This document shows positions 1 through 12,900 of a stretch of 64,000 nt of DNA, piece after piece; positions within the stretch are counted from its first letter, which is position 1; each line of letters begins with the position of its first letter. The stretch spans positions 10,211,501 through 10,275,500 of the forward strand of contig NC_052671.1 in the NCBI RefSeq assembly GCF_016802725.1, written 5' to 3'. The notes beneath the pieces were generated by a model. The model ran no database searches and had not been told where the DNA came from. It worked only from the letters and a program-made list of their open reading frames with translations. Source of the stretch: Solenopsis invicta (taxonomy: Eukaryota > Arthropoda > Insecta > Hymenoptera > Formicidae). Made by a program: the position numbers and the translations under genes.

Positions 1-1612
1 AACATATATATTTGATTTTACGTAATGCTTGAACCGAAGAAATTCGATCAAGCTGAAAAATTCAGTCGAGTTAACAACTTCTTTTTCTCATTGTACCTCA
101 CAATAAATGTCGGCATTGTCTTATAATGGATGAATTACGTACAAGAGAAAATCGCGAAGAGATGCAAGTCACAGAGCGTAACGAGGAACTCGAATTTCCC
201 GGCTTTGGCGCCCGGCGCGGCGTAGTAAACCGCGGGACCTCCGACCGCGGATTTCCGAATTTCCGATCGCGATCCGGCATACATACCGCCGGCGTCGTCG
301 CGTGACTCCCATACGCGAATAATCGGCGCGGCGCGCGGTGCAGGAATGCGGCGAACCGTCGCGCGAGAGAACGGACTTCACATGAAAATGAGATTACCGC
401 TTTTCCCATCCACGCGCCGGCCGGAGTAATAAGGCCGAGCCGCTAGTCGCTCCACTATCGGCCGCGTTTTCTCCCAATGCGCTTTCGCGCGTCCAGATAT
501 CGCCGTCCGTCGCCGCGTCGATCGACCGATCCTTATTTATGTAGTTAAACACGCCGGTCGTCGGCCTATGTATGGAGTTTTACGCGAACGAAAGCGGCGC
601 CGGCGTGGGCAACGACAGCCGACGGGAGACCGTACGTTCGCCACGTACACACGTACGTCAATCTCCCAGCGTCAATCCTTTCCTTCGTCCTACGAAAATT
701 TACGAGACGACCGACGATACGCGGGCGGTATACTCGGTAGCAGCGAGCTGCCGCGGAGGATCCGCAAGCCGCGAGACAATCGCGACTTTTCTGCCGGCCG
801 CGGAACAATCAACGGGCGTGATTTATCCGGTATTTGTTCCGCGTATCGCCGTATCGCCGTATCGCCCTCCCACACTCGCATGCTATTGACGACATCGGGT
901 CGAACGAACTCCAGGCTCGGCTCGGCTCGGCCCACACGCGCCGCCGATGATCAGATAATTCTTTCGGATCGGATACGTGACGGATACGCGACGGCGGCGA
1001 ATGAGTCCCTTTCTCGCGCATCTCCGGCATCTGCGACAGTCGCCGGCATTATGTTTAATTGGCGAAACAGCCCCGGGAATCTCAGGAACGATTCCGGGGA
1101 CGCGTAACAGATCGCTGCGCGTGACTGTGATCGAACGACCGCAATTACTCCGATACGTCAGCCTCCATCGCGAGTCGCGCGGCAAATAAGAACCGTACGA
1201 TTGGAACTGGTGTAGGGATGTGTAGAATGTGCGGGGAGTGGTAGCACGCAGACACGCGTTTGCTTCTCTCGATTTAAAGTGGAAAGTCATTGCACAATTT
1301 TTTTTATTTTTTTTTTATTTTTTAGAAAGAATCGAGAGGGAATTACTTTGGTTCTCAAGACTTCTCGATTATAGAGCTCAGTTGATGTCAAGCTTAGTTA
1401 GCGTTGTTTGCCGTTATCTATATTAAATGCAATCGTCTAGATAATTATCTAAATGAAGAATTGGCTTTACTGTTATTTTGATTATTAGAACGTGTATTGT
1501 ATCATCATCTTTATCTTAAATAACAGAAATAGTAAAGTGAAACAATAACCGAGAATGAAGTATTGTCCTTAGCGCCTTAGCCTCAACTCTAAGTTGTCAT
1601 TTATTTTAACAG
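1..1612. other. Presumed 5' intron of hillarin, GC-rich island
   Basis: Bases about 150-1250 are GC- and CpG-rich, with many short open frames on both strands and no recognisable protein. The flanks are AT-rich. Because the N-terminal hillarin exons must lie 5', this is probably intron. The island may be regulatory, which is inference from composition only. Confidence 0.4.
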
Positions 1613-1740
1613 GAGAATCTTTCGAAGTGACAACAGCAGATTGCACAGATCAGAAACTAGTGGCGCATTGTAAAAATTGCCCCAAAAGTGTAAAGCAATT
1701 TAAAAACTTTTACAAAGAACTTTGTCTGAATTATTCTAAT
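1613..1740 (+). pseudogene. Decayed BED-type zinc-finger fragment (hAT-like)
   Basis: One frame reads ESFEVTTADCTDQKLVAHCK, then NCPKSVKQFKNFYKELC, then LNYSN. FEVT..D...KLVAHCKNC followed by NFYK.L.L.YSN resembles the BED finger of ant hAT-type proteins. The two Cys (CKNC) remain, but the positions where zinc-binding His are expected read Glu and Tyr, so the finger looks dead. It is bounded by splice-like TTTTAACAG and GTGAGT. No partner exon was found. It could instead be an exon of an unrelated gene. Confidence 0.4.
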
Positions 1741-2063
1741 GTGAGTTTTATATTCTTTTTATATCTTTCCTCGTCTTCCTCTGCTTATTGATCGAAATTC
1801 AAAAGAAGAACACTTTTGGCCAGATTAAATTATTTGAAGAACTCTTATTTTTAAGAAATAAAGATATAGAAATAAAAATATATGAATATATTGTTTTTAT
1901 ATCCTATATTGTTTTGTTCAACATTGTATCTTAAAATTATCTGGATAAAACGATATAATTTTAAATTTAATCCGGATAAACTAAAAATTAAATTATTCTT
2001 ACCTTATCTAAGATACGTCAATTATTTATCTTATCTTTATCTAGATAATTTTAAATTATTCAA
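1741..2063. repeat. AT-rich dispersed repeat
   Basis: AT-rich DNA with AGAAATAAAGA.ATAGAAATAAAAATAT and TTATCTAGATAATTTTAAAT motifs. A diverged relative lies in reverse orientation at about 51240-51620, where part of it is tandemly duplicated. No coding content was seen. Confidence 0.35.
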
Positions 2064-2640
2064 CCTTTTCGTACTTCCGGAACATGTATATCTACGAAAA
2101 AATTCATAACTTTTAAACAAGTAATTCTATCGACTTTTACCTCGGCTTGTTTTAAAGAAAAAGGTTCAGGTTACATGTGAAAAAATCGTATACTTTGAAA
2201 TGTAATGTTTTCAAGAAAATATAGTTATCTAAACTTTAAAAAAAAATCAAACTTTTAGACAGTGAAAAATAATCGTATATTATGTCGAAAAATCATAGAA
2301 TTGATGCTAATTATATACTTAATTATGTACTTCAAATATTATTTAAATGTGACTACAATTTTATTATGATAAAAATTATAACAGATAGTTTATGTGAAAT
2401 TATAGTGTGCGCAACTCAATTCGTCACAGTTCAGCGAACTTTTACCGTTTTTTTTTTCTGAATACATGCGAGGACGACGCACTCCGTATAACATATATTC
2501 AAAAAAATAAAATTCAAGCTCATATTTGAAATATACTGATATTTCAGCTTTTTATAACCGGCATTCTAAATTTTCAAGTTTAGCAAATTTAAAATCACTT
2601 AAAACGTATTTCTTTTGGAAAAGACCGGAAGTACGAAAGG
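2064..2640. mobile_element. Inverted-repeat DNA element (MITE-like), 577 bp
   Basis: The ends are CCTTTTCGTACTTCCGG (left) and its near-perfect reverse complement CCGGAAGTACGAAAGG (right), differing by one T. The interior is AT-rich and non-coding. No convincing target-site duplication was seen. It lies in the presumed 5' intron of hillarin. Confidence 0.5.
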
Positions 2641-3889
2641 ATTAAACGCAACACTGATTAGAGTATCCAAAAAAATATTAAAAGTTATCATAAAGGGAGG
2701 GGGGGAGGGGGGAAAGATTAATTTGAAGGATTACGTAATCACTTGATCGATCAAAGTACACAGCGACACGAAACTCCGTAAAGCCTTTGCGGAGCGAATT
2801 AACTCCCTCGCTTGTGCCGCGCGCGTTTTCCTCGGGACACGAGAACAATGCTTCGAGTTGGTACCGCTGCCGCCGCCGTCTCACGTCGTTGTCGTTCATG
2901 ATTATTCAAATCGTTACCACGGAAGAACGCGTATACGTCGCGTCGTCTTATTTCCCTCGTACGCGACGCCGCCGCTGCTCCGTGCCGGTCGGGCCGGGAC
3001 GTATACCGCGTGCACGCGAAGGAAGGCTTTACGTCTGCAACGAAGCGGACGAGGGGGCGGACGGAGAAGTAACGAGGGGGGGGGAGGGAAGCAGAATTAT
3101 TTCCGCTTGCGGTACTTCTGCACTTGATGGCTAATTAGAGAATCGTTGCCGGGCCGCGTAAAGAGCTGGCGGGGATAGCGAGTGTGTATCCCGGGCCTGC
3201 CGTCTCTCACGCGCCTTCGCGCGTAAACGCTTAGGGAAAATTAATCCATTAAAGGCCGTTGTCCCATTTCCGGGAATATACGCTTTGAACGGCAGACGGA
3301 TCTCGGCGACGTATCAAAATGTCTCCGCGCGGAGGAAAACTCGCCTCGCGCGCGCGGTTGAGGACTTAAAAAATTATATTAACGTGGGCGCGCGCACGCG
3401 ACCTCCATCTGTTTCTAGCACAACCCTGGCTCTCGGTGGAGTGCCTAAAACACGATTAAAGAAAAACAGCCTTGAATTACGTCAGGCTGCGCCCTCGAGT
3501 TTTACTGGTCATTCTGAGAGATGTCGCGAGCAGAATTTCCCACAATAAACATTATGTATGTGAAATATGTTTGTTGCCTCCGTTTCGCGCGCCATCAGTA
3601 AATTTTTCGTGCAGCATTGAATTCGTTGCTACACAGACAGTAAAAACATTCTGGTTATGAGAACATCTTTGTTTTCGAAATATTAAATATTGAAGTGAGA
3701 TTGGCTTTAAACAGATATGCAATTTTATGAAGACAAATTTTTATTACTCAATAATAATTTTCATGAGCTGAGAAAAAAAATATCAAGTAAAAAATAATAA
3801 TACTTTTAAACCAAGAATTTCTTAATACTGTAATTAAAATTTTTTAATACTGTTATTATCAATATATGATTGTGTTAATAATAATAGTA
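2641..3889. other. Intronic spacer with second GC-rich island
   Basis: About 2750-3560 is GC/CpG-rich, including a G-run tract near 2697-2715 and GGAGGG runs near 3070-3090. Short open frames overlap on both strands without recognisable product. The remainder is AT-rich. No gene is supported. Confidence 0.35.
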
Positions 3890-4727
3890 GAGGAGAAGGT
3901 AGTATTATGAGTCGTATAGGTACAATTAGTAACCGTATTATAAGGTAATGAATTGCCAGTAATTACTTATGGAATCATTTGTTTAGTCGTGGCTTTAATA
4001 TGCCAAAAAACACAATTATTATAAGATATTTTTACTCTTGAACATTTTAAAGTTTTTTCCAAGTACATTTTAACATTTAATTATGCATATGTATACTTAT
4101 TTATTGTTTGTAAACTAGAGCGTATCATCGCATAAATGTATGTCTACCCAAGCGTTTTTTTCTGTTATTTTATTCGACTATACACATTTCAAGTTATTCA
4201 ATAGCATAAGATTTTTTTAATATAGCCACTTAATAAGCATGCTTGTAGTATGGCTATTATCAAGATTTTTATATCAAAATATTTCGACTTTGATAAGTCG
4301 ATTGTCACCCTAAAAACGCTTAGAAGCTCGGTATAAAAATCTGTATCTTTGCTTGTGATTTATTTTTTAATTGAAGTAAATCAGCATTTATTTCTATTTT
4401 AAAACTTTGAGATTATATTGTAGGTTTTTCTAACAATTTATCTCAACAAAATATATAATTTTGTTAACAAAATACTATGTGTTTTTTAAACAAAACCAAT
4501 TTTTTTTAAATTTACGTTTGTGACTCATATTACCCTGTTTCTCTTCCTGTTATCCAGTTATAACATTTTTATAAATCTCCTAAATAATAAATATATTTTA
4601 TAACTTTAAGTCTAGAATCTATTAAACTATATTTTGACGAATATAATACAAGTTTTAATATAAAATATTGATTATTGACAAAGTTATTAAATAAAATGTA
4701 CGTGGGTGCTCATACTATCTTCTCCTC
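3890..4727. mobile_element. TA-flanked inverted-repeat element, 838 bp
   Basis: The left end GAGGAGAAGGTAGTAT is mirrored at the right as ATACTATCTTCTCCTC, with one mismatch, and TA flanks both sides, as expected for Tc1/mariner-type insertion. The interior is AT-rich and non-coding. A 23-base stretch (3958-3980) recurs at 19821-19843 beside another TA-flanked element. Confidence 0.55.
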
Positions 4728-6211
4728 TATTAAAAAATTTTAATTCTTTAGATAATTAATATAATAATAAAATAAAAATGCAATATTTACTGTAAAATTT
4801 AAAATTATCAAATTTTTTAAAGATTAAATTTAAGCAAGAATATAATTTCTTGCTCATATATGAAACAATGATTGTTAAATAAATTATATTTTAGATTTAA
4901 TTTGTGACACTGATGTTTAATTCCTTTTTTTCTCTGTGTAATAAAGTTACGTGTGTATAAAATTACGTTTAATTAGAAAACAATGCTCCGAAACAATCAT
5001 ACCTTTTCCTTTTCTGTCTCGTCATTAAGCCTAGTCGCGTTTATTCAAATCAGATACGTGCGCATTATTGTGACATAACGTGACGTGGATTTCACTAGTG
5101 TGTTTCTGGTATAAGAGAAAAATTACATAACGTGTTATTGTAATCCAAAACAAATTGTGAAATTTTATAAAGCATACCAATTTTCTGGGAAATGGATTTC
5201 AATTATTTATACACGGTAAACCGTTACTTCTTTCACTCTTCCGGATTAAATTGAAAAGATTGTATTGAAAAAATCCCGTCGCGCGACTTCAAAAGAACAT
5301 GTTTGTCTCTCGCACAGCGGCAACATTTCCCCTACTCATATTTTTATTGCATTAATATTTCCGGTTGCGACTATACAACGGACGAAAAGAGAGTCACGGG
5401 ACGCAACTCGAACCGTTTTTGAAAAAATACACCGGAAGAGGATTAGTTCACTTTTGTCGACCACCGCCGCGGTGGGCTGTTGCTTCCCCGAGGAGACTCT
5501 CTTGGAAGCGAATGAAAGCAGAAACGCGCGACGTGAAAGTAAATTATACAAAAAAGTAGAGTACCTACGTCTAAGGCCAGAGCTGCGGGCGTTTTAAGAA
5601 ATAGAAACGTTTCATTGCGTCCGACCGTATCCGCGAGCACCGTCTTCTTACGATTACGGCGAAATGCTCCCTGGCATGTAACGACATTTTAATCCTTAAT
5701 TAGTAGCATGCCGATCGTATGTATTAGCCTCTTTGAAATTGTACAGAGAGCCGAGTGTTCAAGTTATGCGATATTTTATATCTCGCTTTTACACAATATA
5801 AATTGAATTTTTACGTAATACTTTATATAAATACGTTTCAATAAATTATAAAAATAGACTATATATTTATCGGACATCGACATTGTATTCTTTTTTTACA
5901 ACGCTGTAGAGTACAATTATAAAGTTACAATAATAATAGTAATTTTATTGCGTGCAGCGGTTCATAAAGAATAATAAAGCTACATGTACACTAGTAAAAA
6001 ATAATGCTGGTACCAGCTGCACGCAATAGCCAGGACAGCAGTTGAAGAGTCGATTTAAAACTATACCTGAGCATTATAGATATATGCAATAATTGAGCGT
6101 AACAGAAATATTATATATTACAAGAAAAACGAACTATTGTACAATATTTAAAGTTACAAGAAGATAAGAGTAGTATACAAGAGCTGATTCAAAAACTAAA
6201 ACAATATAATA
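4728..6211. other. Intronic spacer
   Basis: Mostly AT-rich, with a modest GC-rich patch at about 5270-5720. No exon or recognisable domain was found on either strand. Confidence 0.3.
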
Positions 6212-6435
6212 CATTGAGAGAAAAAATTCCTAAATTTTAATAAATATTTATTCGAATAGTACTGATGAAACATTTATTAAATATAAATACATATTTATTT
6301 AATACAAGTACCACTAACTTAGTTCAAGTATCACTTTTTTCTTATAGAGCAAATATTTATGTAGCGTAAGTAAATATTTCATTAGTACTATTCAAATAAA
6401 TATTTAATAAAATTTAGAAATTTTTTCTCTCAGTG
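6212..6435. mobile_element. TA-flanked MITE, CAYTGAGAGAAAA family copy 1
   Basis: The left end CATTGAGAGAAAAAATTCC and the right end (reverse complement) CACTGAGAGAAAAAATTTC match for over 40 bp with few mismatches. TA flanks both ends (6210-6211, 6436-6437). It is 224 bp, AT-rich and non-coding. Related copies are at 41080-41272 and, with shorter ends, 19158-19300. Tc1/mariner-like by end structure and TA target. Confidence 0.7.
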
Positions 6436-6802
6436 TACAATAATTGAATCAAATTCTAAAAATATCAAGTATTAACATTAATTAAAATATGCAAATGGAA
6501 TTCAATGATTTCATTAAAGTATGCAAATAAAATGCATGTATAAATCATAAAATGATTAGAAATTAAATGATAAAAAGAATAAACAAACAGACAAGTTAAT
6601 TTTAATGTGAAGCAATATATGAAGTCAGCTCGAAAGAAAATAGATATATTGGTGTTGTAGTTACATGTTAGTATTGCAATAATATTTTAATACTTCCAGA
6701 ATAACGACACTTTTCAGAAAAGGCTCTCATATTGTTAACAAGAAATTAAACATAGACGCGAAGAGTTAAGGTCTTAATAAATTTTCATTTTTGCTGCATT
6801 AG
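6436..6802. other. Intronic AT-rich spacer before first visible hillarin exon
   Basis: AT-rich sequence leading to the acceptor at 6801-6802. No further feature is supported. Confidence 0.3.
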
Positions 6803-6919
6803 GATCGCGATGAACAGACGCGTCTCGAGATGAAGCACCGGAAGGAAGAAGATGATTTATATCGGAAGTTTGCGCATCATCGCGAGGAAGAGGACCGACG
6901 AATTCGCGAGGAATTCCGA
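6803..6919 (+). CDS. Hil: hillarin exon A (charged helix)
   Basis: 117 nt, phase 0 at both ends. The acceptor is ..GCATTAG and the donor GTATGT. An in-frame TAG overlaps the acceptor, so the exon cannot extend 5'. It encodes a Lys/Glu/Arg-rich stretch with the LEMKHRKEEDDLYRKF motif typical of insect hillarin before the coiled coil. A longer open frame continues into the intron to 7241, but the DEWEKEL continuation supplied by the next exon fits the family better. Confidence 0.9.
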
Positions 6920-9900
6920 GTATGTAATGACTGAAATAGATTGTAACAAAAGCGATTTATTCGCGTTTTATAAATTAATTACACGCACTATTAATTATAA
7001 ACAATGTATTACGTATAAAATTACAATGTATTACGTATGGTTTAAAAAGGATGAGTGGGAGAAGGAGTTGGAGCAATTGTCGGCGAGATGGGAACGGGAA
7101 AAAGGCGGAAGAGTTCGAACCCAACAATTTCAGCAGGAGAAGGAAGACTTGGAGAAGAACATGACTCTACGCAGGGACAAGAAGAAAGAAAGTCTCACGC
7201 GCAAGATGCTGGAGCACGAACGGTATTTATTATGTAATTAACGCGATACCCACATCTTACTCTTAGATCGGAGAAGTAACACGGGCTTACATCACTCGCG
7301 TTACGGATTATTTCATTAGACAATATATAATCATCGAGCGTAACGGATAATAGAAATATATGGTTTTCTCGGAAAGTAAATATTTCATGACACATTTATT
7401 GTAATAAATGCAATGTAAGATAAAACATAATTTACACATTATCACACGTAATTGGAAAGATGTATGTTAAAATTCAAAAATAATGTCGAAATCAAGTTAA
7501 AAAATTATCCAACTTTTGTTAATCCTCGTACTTGACTTTTTTTTAGAAATAATTAGGAATAATTATCTAATTCACGTCCTATTAAAGGTTTTTATAGTTG
7601 CTGATTGTGAATTTGTAATCAAAATTTCAAAATTTAAAATAACTGATCCAATATGGCGGACCAAATTGTAACATTTCTTGAATTTGAATGAAATTCATAT
7701 TCCACGGATTTTTAGAATTGCTAATTACCAATCACTATCTTAATTTTTGTGAAAGATACATGTATTTTTCTCTTTTATCTCATTTTACGAATTTTTGACG
7801 AGGTATGCAGATCAAAGGGTGATGATTTTTTTTGTAAAAAGTCCTACCCTTTATCTTTAAAATGAGCCCAGAAATAAGTTGCTATCTTTATTTTTGTGGG
7901 AGATATGAATTTTTGAATACTTGGCACATATACTCGTTTCGTGCCATCAGGCACGAAAGAGTTAAGTTGATATCAATATATATAGCTGATATTTTTCACA
8001 AACACTTATACTTTATACGTAAAGTAATTTGTGATCTGTATTTATTACATGATATATTAACACAGCCGACAATCTCAAACGGGACTACGAATGTATCGAT
8101 CCCACGTATTTTTCGTTATGGAAGAACACGAAAGAATTATGCGTGCAGCACGTTATGAGCCCCGGTAGTTTCGGCTTTATGCTTTTTTTCTTCATTTCTT
8201 TTTTCCTTTCGGACGATAAACAAGCTCGCGTGCGTTGGGTGCTCACAAACCGGGAAGCCGGATTTTCGCGCTCAACGCAAAAGCTCCTCGTTACTCCTGA
8301 TCAATTTATAGGGCGGCAACCGCTGCGCTGGTGGAGAAACAGAGCTCGGAGATGCTGGAGCTGATCAATGAGGCGAGAAGCGAGTACATGCTACAGGAGA
8401 GTTTATACCTTGACGAAGGAGACGGTTATATCCAGGAAGCGCCGCCTCCGCCTTATCCATCGCGCGCGCCACCCCCGCAGCCACCAGCCCTTGCCAAGTA
8501 CCATATCTACAATGATCCCCTGGAGTTCGCCGACATGGATCAGATAGCTATTTCGGTAAGACCTCACCGTGGAATTCTTTCTGGCTTCCAGTCAGCTTCC
8601 CTGTCGCCGGGACGAGATCTTGCGGTGCACGGTCTATCGCAAGTATATTCCGATAGCGTTATCGTCTTTTGCATTAGAACGTCTCATTTAGTTTACCGTG
8701 CATTTTTATTTAAATGCATGTATTAAAGCTCTCTCGGAATTTTTTTTTTTTTTATCATTTTAAAATCTCTCTGATAATATTTTTACTTCCACTTTTATAT
8801 CTAATTTCTGGGGTTATTATTCACGTTGAATTAAATGTACAAGTAATTAAAATAGTTTTCTCTTTTTTTTTTAAAAAAAGAGAGGGTAAATATTTTTGAA
8901 AATTATTTTTTGTTCTTTATTTATTATTGTTTGAAGATCAATTTTCTATTTTTTAAATAAAAATTATAAACAATAATTTATTAACAATCTATTTGACTTC
9001 TTTACGATTTAGCGATAACAATCAATATCGGATCTCTCATTAAAATTAAGAACCTAAACATCATTTTTAATCAGAGCAATCGTTGGAACTAGAAGTATCT
9101 TGAGAACTTTTTTTTATTTTTATATTTTTTCCGAGGTTTGAAAACATAAAAAAATACAAAGAAAATGGATCTCTTTTTGTAAACAAGTTTTTTTAAACTA
9201 TTTGTTTATTGGACAAAAAGAAAAATTTTAGTTCCGATAATAGACGCACGTGTTCTGATACAAATGGCCTTTCTAATTTCAGTTCACTAGAAGATCCGGA
9301 ATCGTGGTTATTAATGAATCATGTGAAGATCAATTAAATCTGTTGATAAATTATTCACATCTTTTATTTAGAAAAAAAAAATCTTGATACGATAACAAAT
9401 AAACAAAAAGTAAAAAAGTTTGAAAAATTACTCACTTTCTTAAAAAAATATTTTTAAATGCTCCTAAAAAATCAGTAGTGAAGTAGGAAACCCCCTTAAA
9501 TTAAAGGACATCCATATTTGTAATGCCACTTTTATAAAGCTTACCGATACTAAAGGATTCACGATATCTTGTTGATCTTAGGTAGCTCAAGAAGATCAAA
9601 AAACGTTCACCGACTTAGTGCGGCAGTTGGTGAGCAGATGCGGATCAGATATAGAAAAGGCGAGAACAATATTCCGATGGATAACCGTGAAGAATCTGAA
9701 CACTATGCAATTCGATGAAAACTTACGGGGCGACACTCCCATGGGTCTGCTGAGGGGCATCAAACACGGCACGGAAAGTTACCACGTTCTATTCAAACGA
9801 TTGTGCAGGTAATCGCACGCTAACGATAATCTTATAAGAAAATAGACAAACTTGTATAAACAATTTTTACATGTGCATATAGTTGAAAGTTTTACTCCAC

Positions 9901-12900
9901 AAAATTGGAATTCACACATGTAACCATTCATGCATTAAACGTATCAGTCATTCAGTGGAAATAACGTGGCTCGCGCTTTTAAATTTGAAGAGGATAAAAG
10001 AATTTGCGAGATTCGTGTATTTCATAAAAATATAAATAAATTTATAATAAAAAAAATTTAAAAAAAAGTATTTTTCACCAAATATAAAATCTAAAAATAT
10101 GAAATATCATTTTACATTAATGTAATGACACGTGAAAAAAGCTGGCATACAAAAGCTTTTTACCGTATATTACATTGCACTAGTCCGTGAAATTCGCGTA
10201 AAATCACGCATTAAAGCTCATAACGAAGTCTATGGCGAGATTAAGGATTAATTATTGAAACGTCCAATATTTCTTTATATATATTTCAACCTCGTGAAAA
10301 TTGACGGTACCTAAATCGCTGAATAACATTGAATGTTACCGTAGTTACGCGGGCTTGCACTGCGTGGTCATCAAGGGTTACAGCAAGTCGGCGGGCTATC
10401 AGCCGGGCGTTTGCTTCGAGGACAACCGATTCCGGAACAGCTGGAACGCCGTGTACGTGGCAGGTGCGTGGCGGTTCGTCCAGTGTAATTGGGGGGCACG
10501 ACATCTCGTCAATGCCAAAGAGGTCCCCCGTCCCGGTCAGGCGAAAGCCAAGAACGACAGCCTCAGGTACGTACGGCATGCCGAAGGTATCGCGATATCG
10601 TGATTGCGGCGTTCGCGTGAGCAAATAAAAACGATCGATGAGATCACGAGGGACGTTTCATTTAGGTACGAGTACGACGATCATTACTTCCTGACGGACC
10701 CCCGGGAATTCATATACGAATTCTTCCCTCTGCAAGAGGAGTGGCAGTTGCTTAAACAGCCGATTTCACTTAAGGATTTCGAGGAATTGCCTTTCGTGCG
10801 GTCTCTATTCTTCAGGTAAGGCAGCGTTCCTGTTTCAATTTTTTTAATTTTTTTTTTCCACGTGAAATAAGAGAGAAAGGCGAAGCTACGCACAGATTGA
10901 TTGCTACAATGTTTATGAGTCGCTCTTCGTATAACGGAATTCAGTATTCAATGTCATGCATTTGTATACTTTCATTAGTTTCACGTTATTTTAAAATTTG
11001 GCAAAGGTAGTGACAGCCTCGGACATACCGCGTCTTAACAAATTAAATCCGTCCATTGAGGCGCGCTTAAAGACCGTTAGAACGCGCAATTAAACCGACG
11101 GTCTCTCGTAAGCGCGGCGAGATTGGTCTATTAACAATGACCGTAAGTTGCACGGCGAAAATACCGTACGGATAAATTCTGCGTGCACAGGTACGGCCTT
11201 TACTTTCCGGATACGAATACGAATGCCGTTATGTATACGGATTCCACCGGTGCTGCGACCGTGAGGATAGCGATGCCGGCGCATATGCAATCATCCCTTA
11301 TCTTTCATTACAATCTCAAGTTTTACGACAACGACGGCGATGGCTACGACGGTGTGTCGCTCAAGCGTTTTGTCATGCAGGTAAATTGATAGTCCTCCGT
11401 GTTCGCGCGATGATTTATCTCAAGCAATTTGAATCGCTATGCTTTGATTTAAAAATGTCACGGAAGTTATATAAAACGGTAGTCTGAAATTTATGCGCAA
11501 TGAAATATTAATGATTCTTTAATAGTCCATTTTTTAATTTGAATATTTTATTCAAAAAAATAAAAAATAGAAAGAGAGAAAAAGAGATTAATTTTCATTT
11601 ATACAATTCTTAAAAAAATACCCACATATATATAACAATTAAAAAGTTATTATATGTTCTGAGATTATTTTTTTTTTAGAAAAATTTCTTATACTCTACA
11701 TTATTTTTGTATTTTATTTATGTTTAATAAAGAACACACGCGTTTCATATTCGTCTAAATTTACAACAAGATAGAAGATTTTTATTGGTTGATACTCGAG
11801 TAAACTTTACAAATTTGAAATTTTTCTAGTCGGTTGTGGGGAATATAGTTGCGTTCCGAGTTCACGCACCATGTTCCGGAGCCTTTCTGTTAGACATCTT
11901 CGCCAACGCGGTAACGCCGAAGGAATATTTGACCGGCGAACCGATGAAGTTTAAGAGCGTCTGCAAGTTCAAAATCGCATGTGAAGAATTGCAAACGGTG
12001 ATGGTACCATTGCCGGATTGCGCCAGTGGCGAATGGGGTCCCACCAAAGCTACCAGATTATTTGGTCTTATACCTATCACTCATCAAGTAAGTTGATTAG
12101 TTAAATCGGTCTGCTTGTATAATTTATTTAAAGCAAAAATCGATACCAATGCAGTGTGATTTAAAAATATATATAGACTTTTATTTTTTGAACATATCTA
12201 ACAGGGGAGCCTCGCGAAGCGTTAAATTCTGAATGAAACTTTGTATAATTATATAAATAGATAAATTTAGAAAATATCAATTGCTATCTAAAAATAAATT
12301 TAAAAAGGGATTAAATATGAGATCATCCCTCATGTCTAAAGTAATTTTCAGTTTTTTACGTTATAAGTTAAAAACTATTTGAGATATCAAAAAGTGTTTT
12401 GATACAAAAATTCAACAACAAAATTACCTTTGTTTATATTAATATTTTTTATAAATAATATTATTTAAAAAAATTATTCTAATAAAAATTATTGATGTGA
12501 ATAAATAAAGGCAATTTTATTGTAAAAATTATTGGATAAAATATTTTTTGATATCTTGAATAGTTTTCGAAATATAATGAACAAAACTGAAAATTATTGA
12601 AAATTACATGAGAGAAAATTACATAATTTCACTCCTTAAAACTGTTTTTAGATAATAGCTGATATTTTTTATATTCATCTATTTATGTAACTATCTACAT
12701 ATAGGTTACATATTCTCTACAGAAAGTTTCATTAAAATAAGAAATACTTCACAAGGGTCCCTTGTAAGTTAATAATTGAATAAAAATATCGATTGTATAA
12801 TGACACAGTTTAATAAAAAATGATTTTTTTTCCAAATACCAAAATGAGATTCTTGTAATTCTTTAAACGCTGAATACGAATTCGGTTTTCAAATTGATCA

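Noticed and set aside
568..1107. 179-codon open frame
   Set aside because: GC-rich island with overlapping frames in several phases; Arg/Ser-rich with no domain.
1..6802. LIM-domain N-terminal exons of hillarin
   Set aside because: I looked for the Cys/His-rich LIM pattern on the + strand and found none; the exons should lie upstream of the window.
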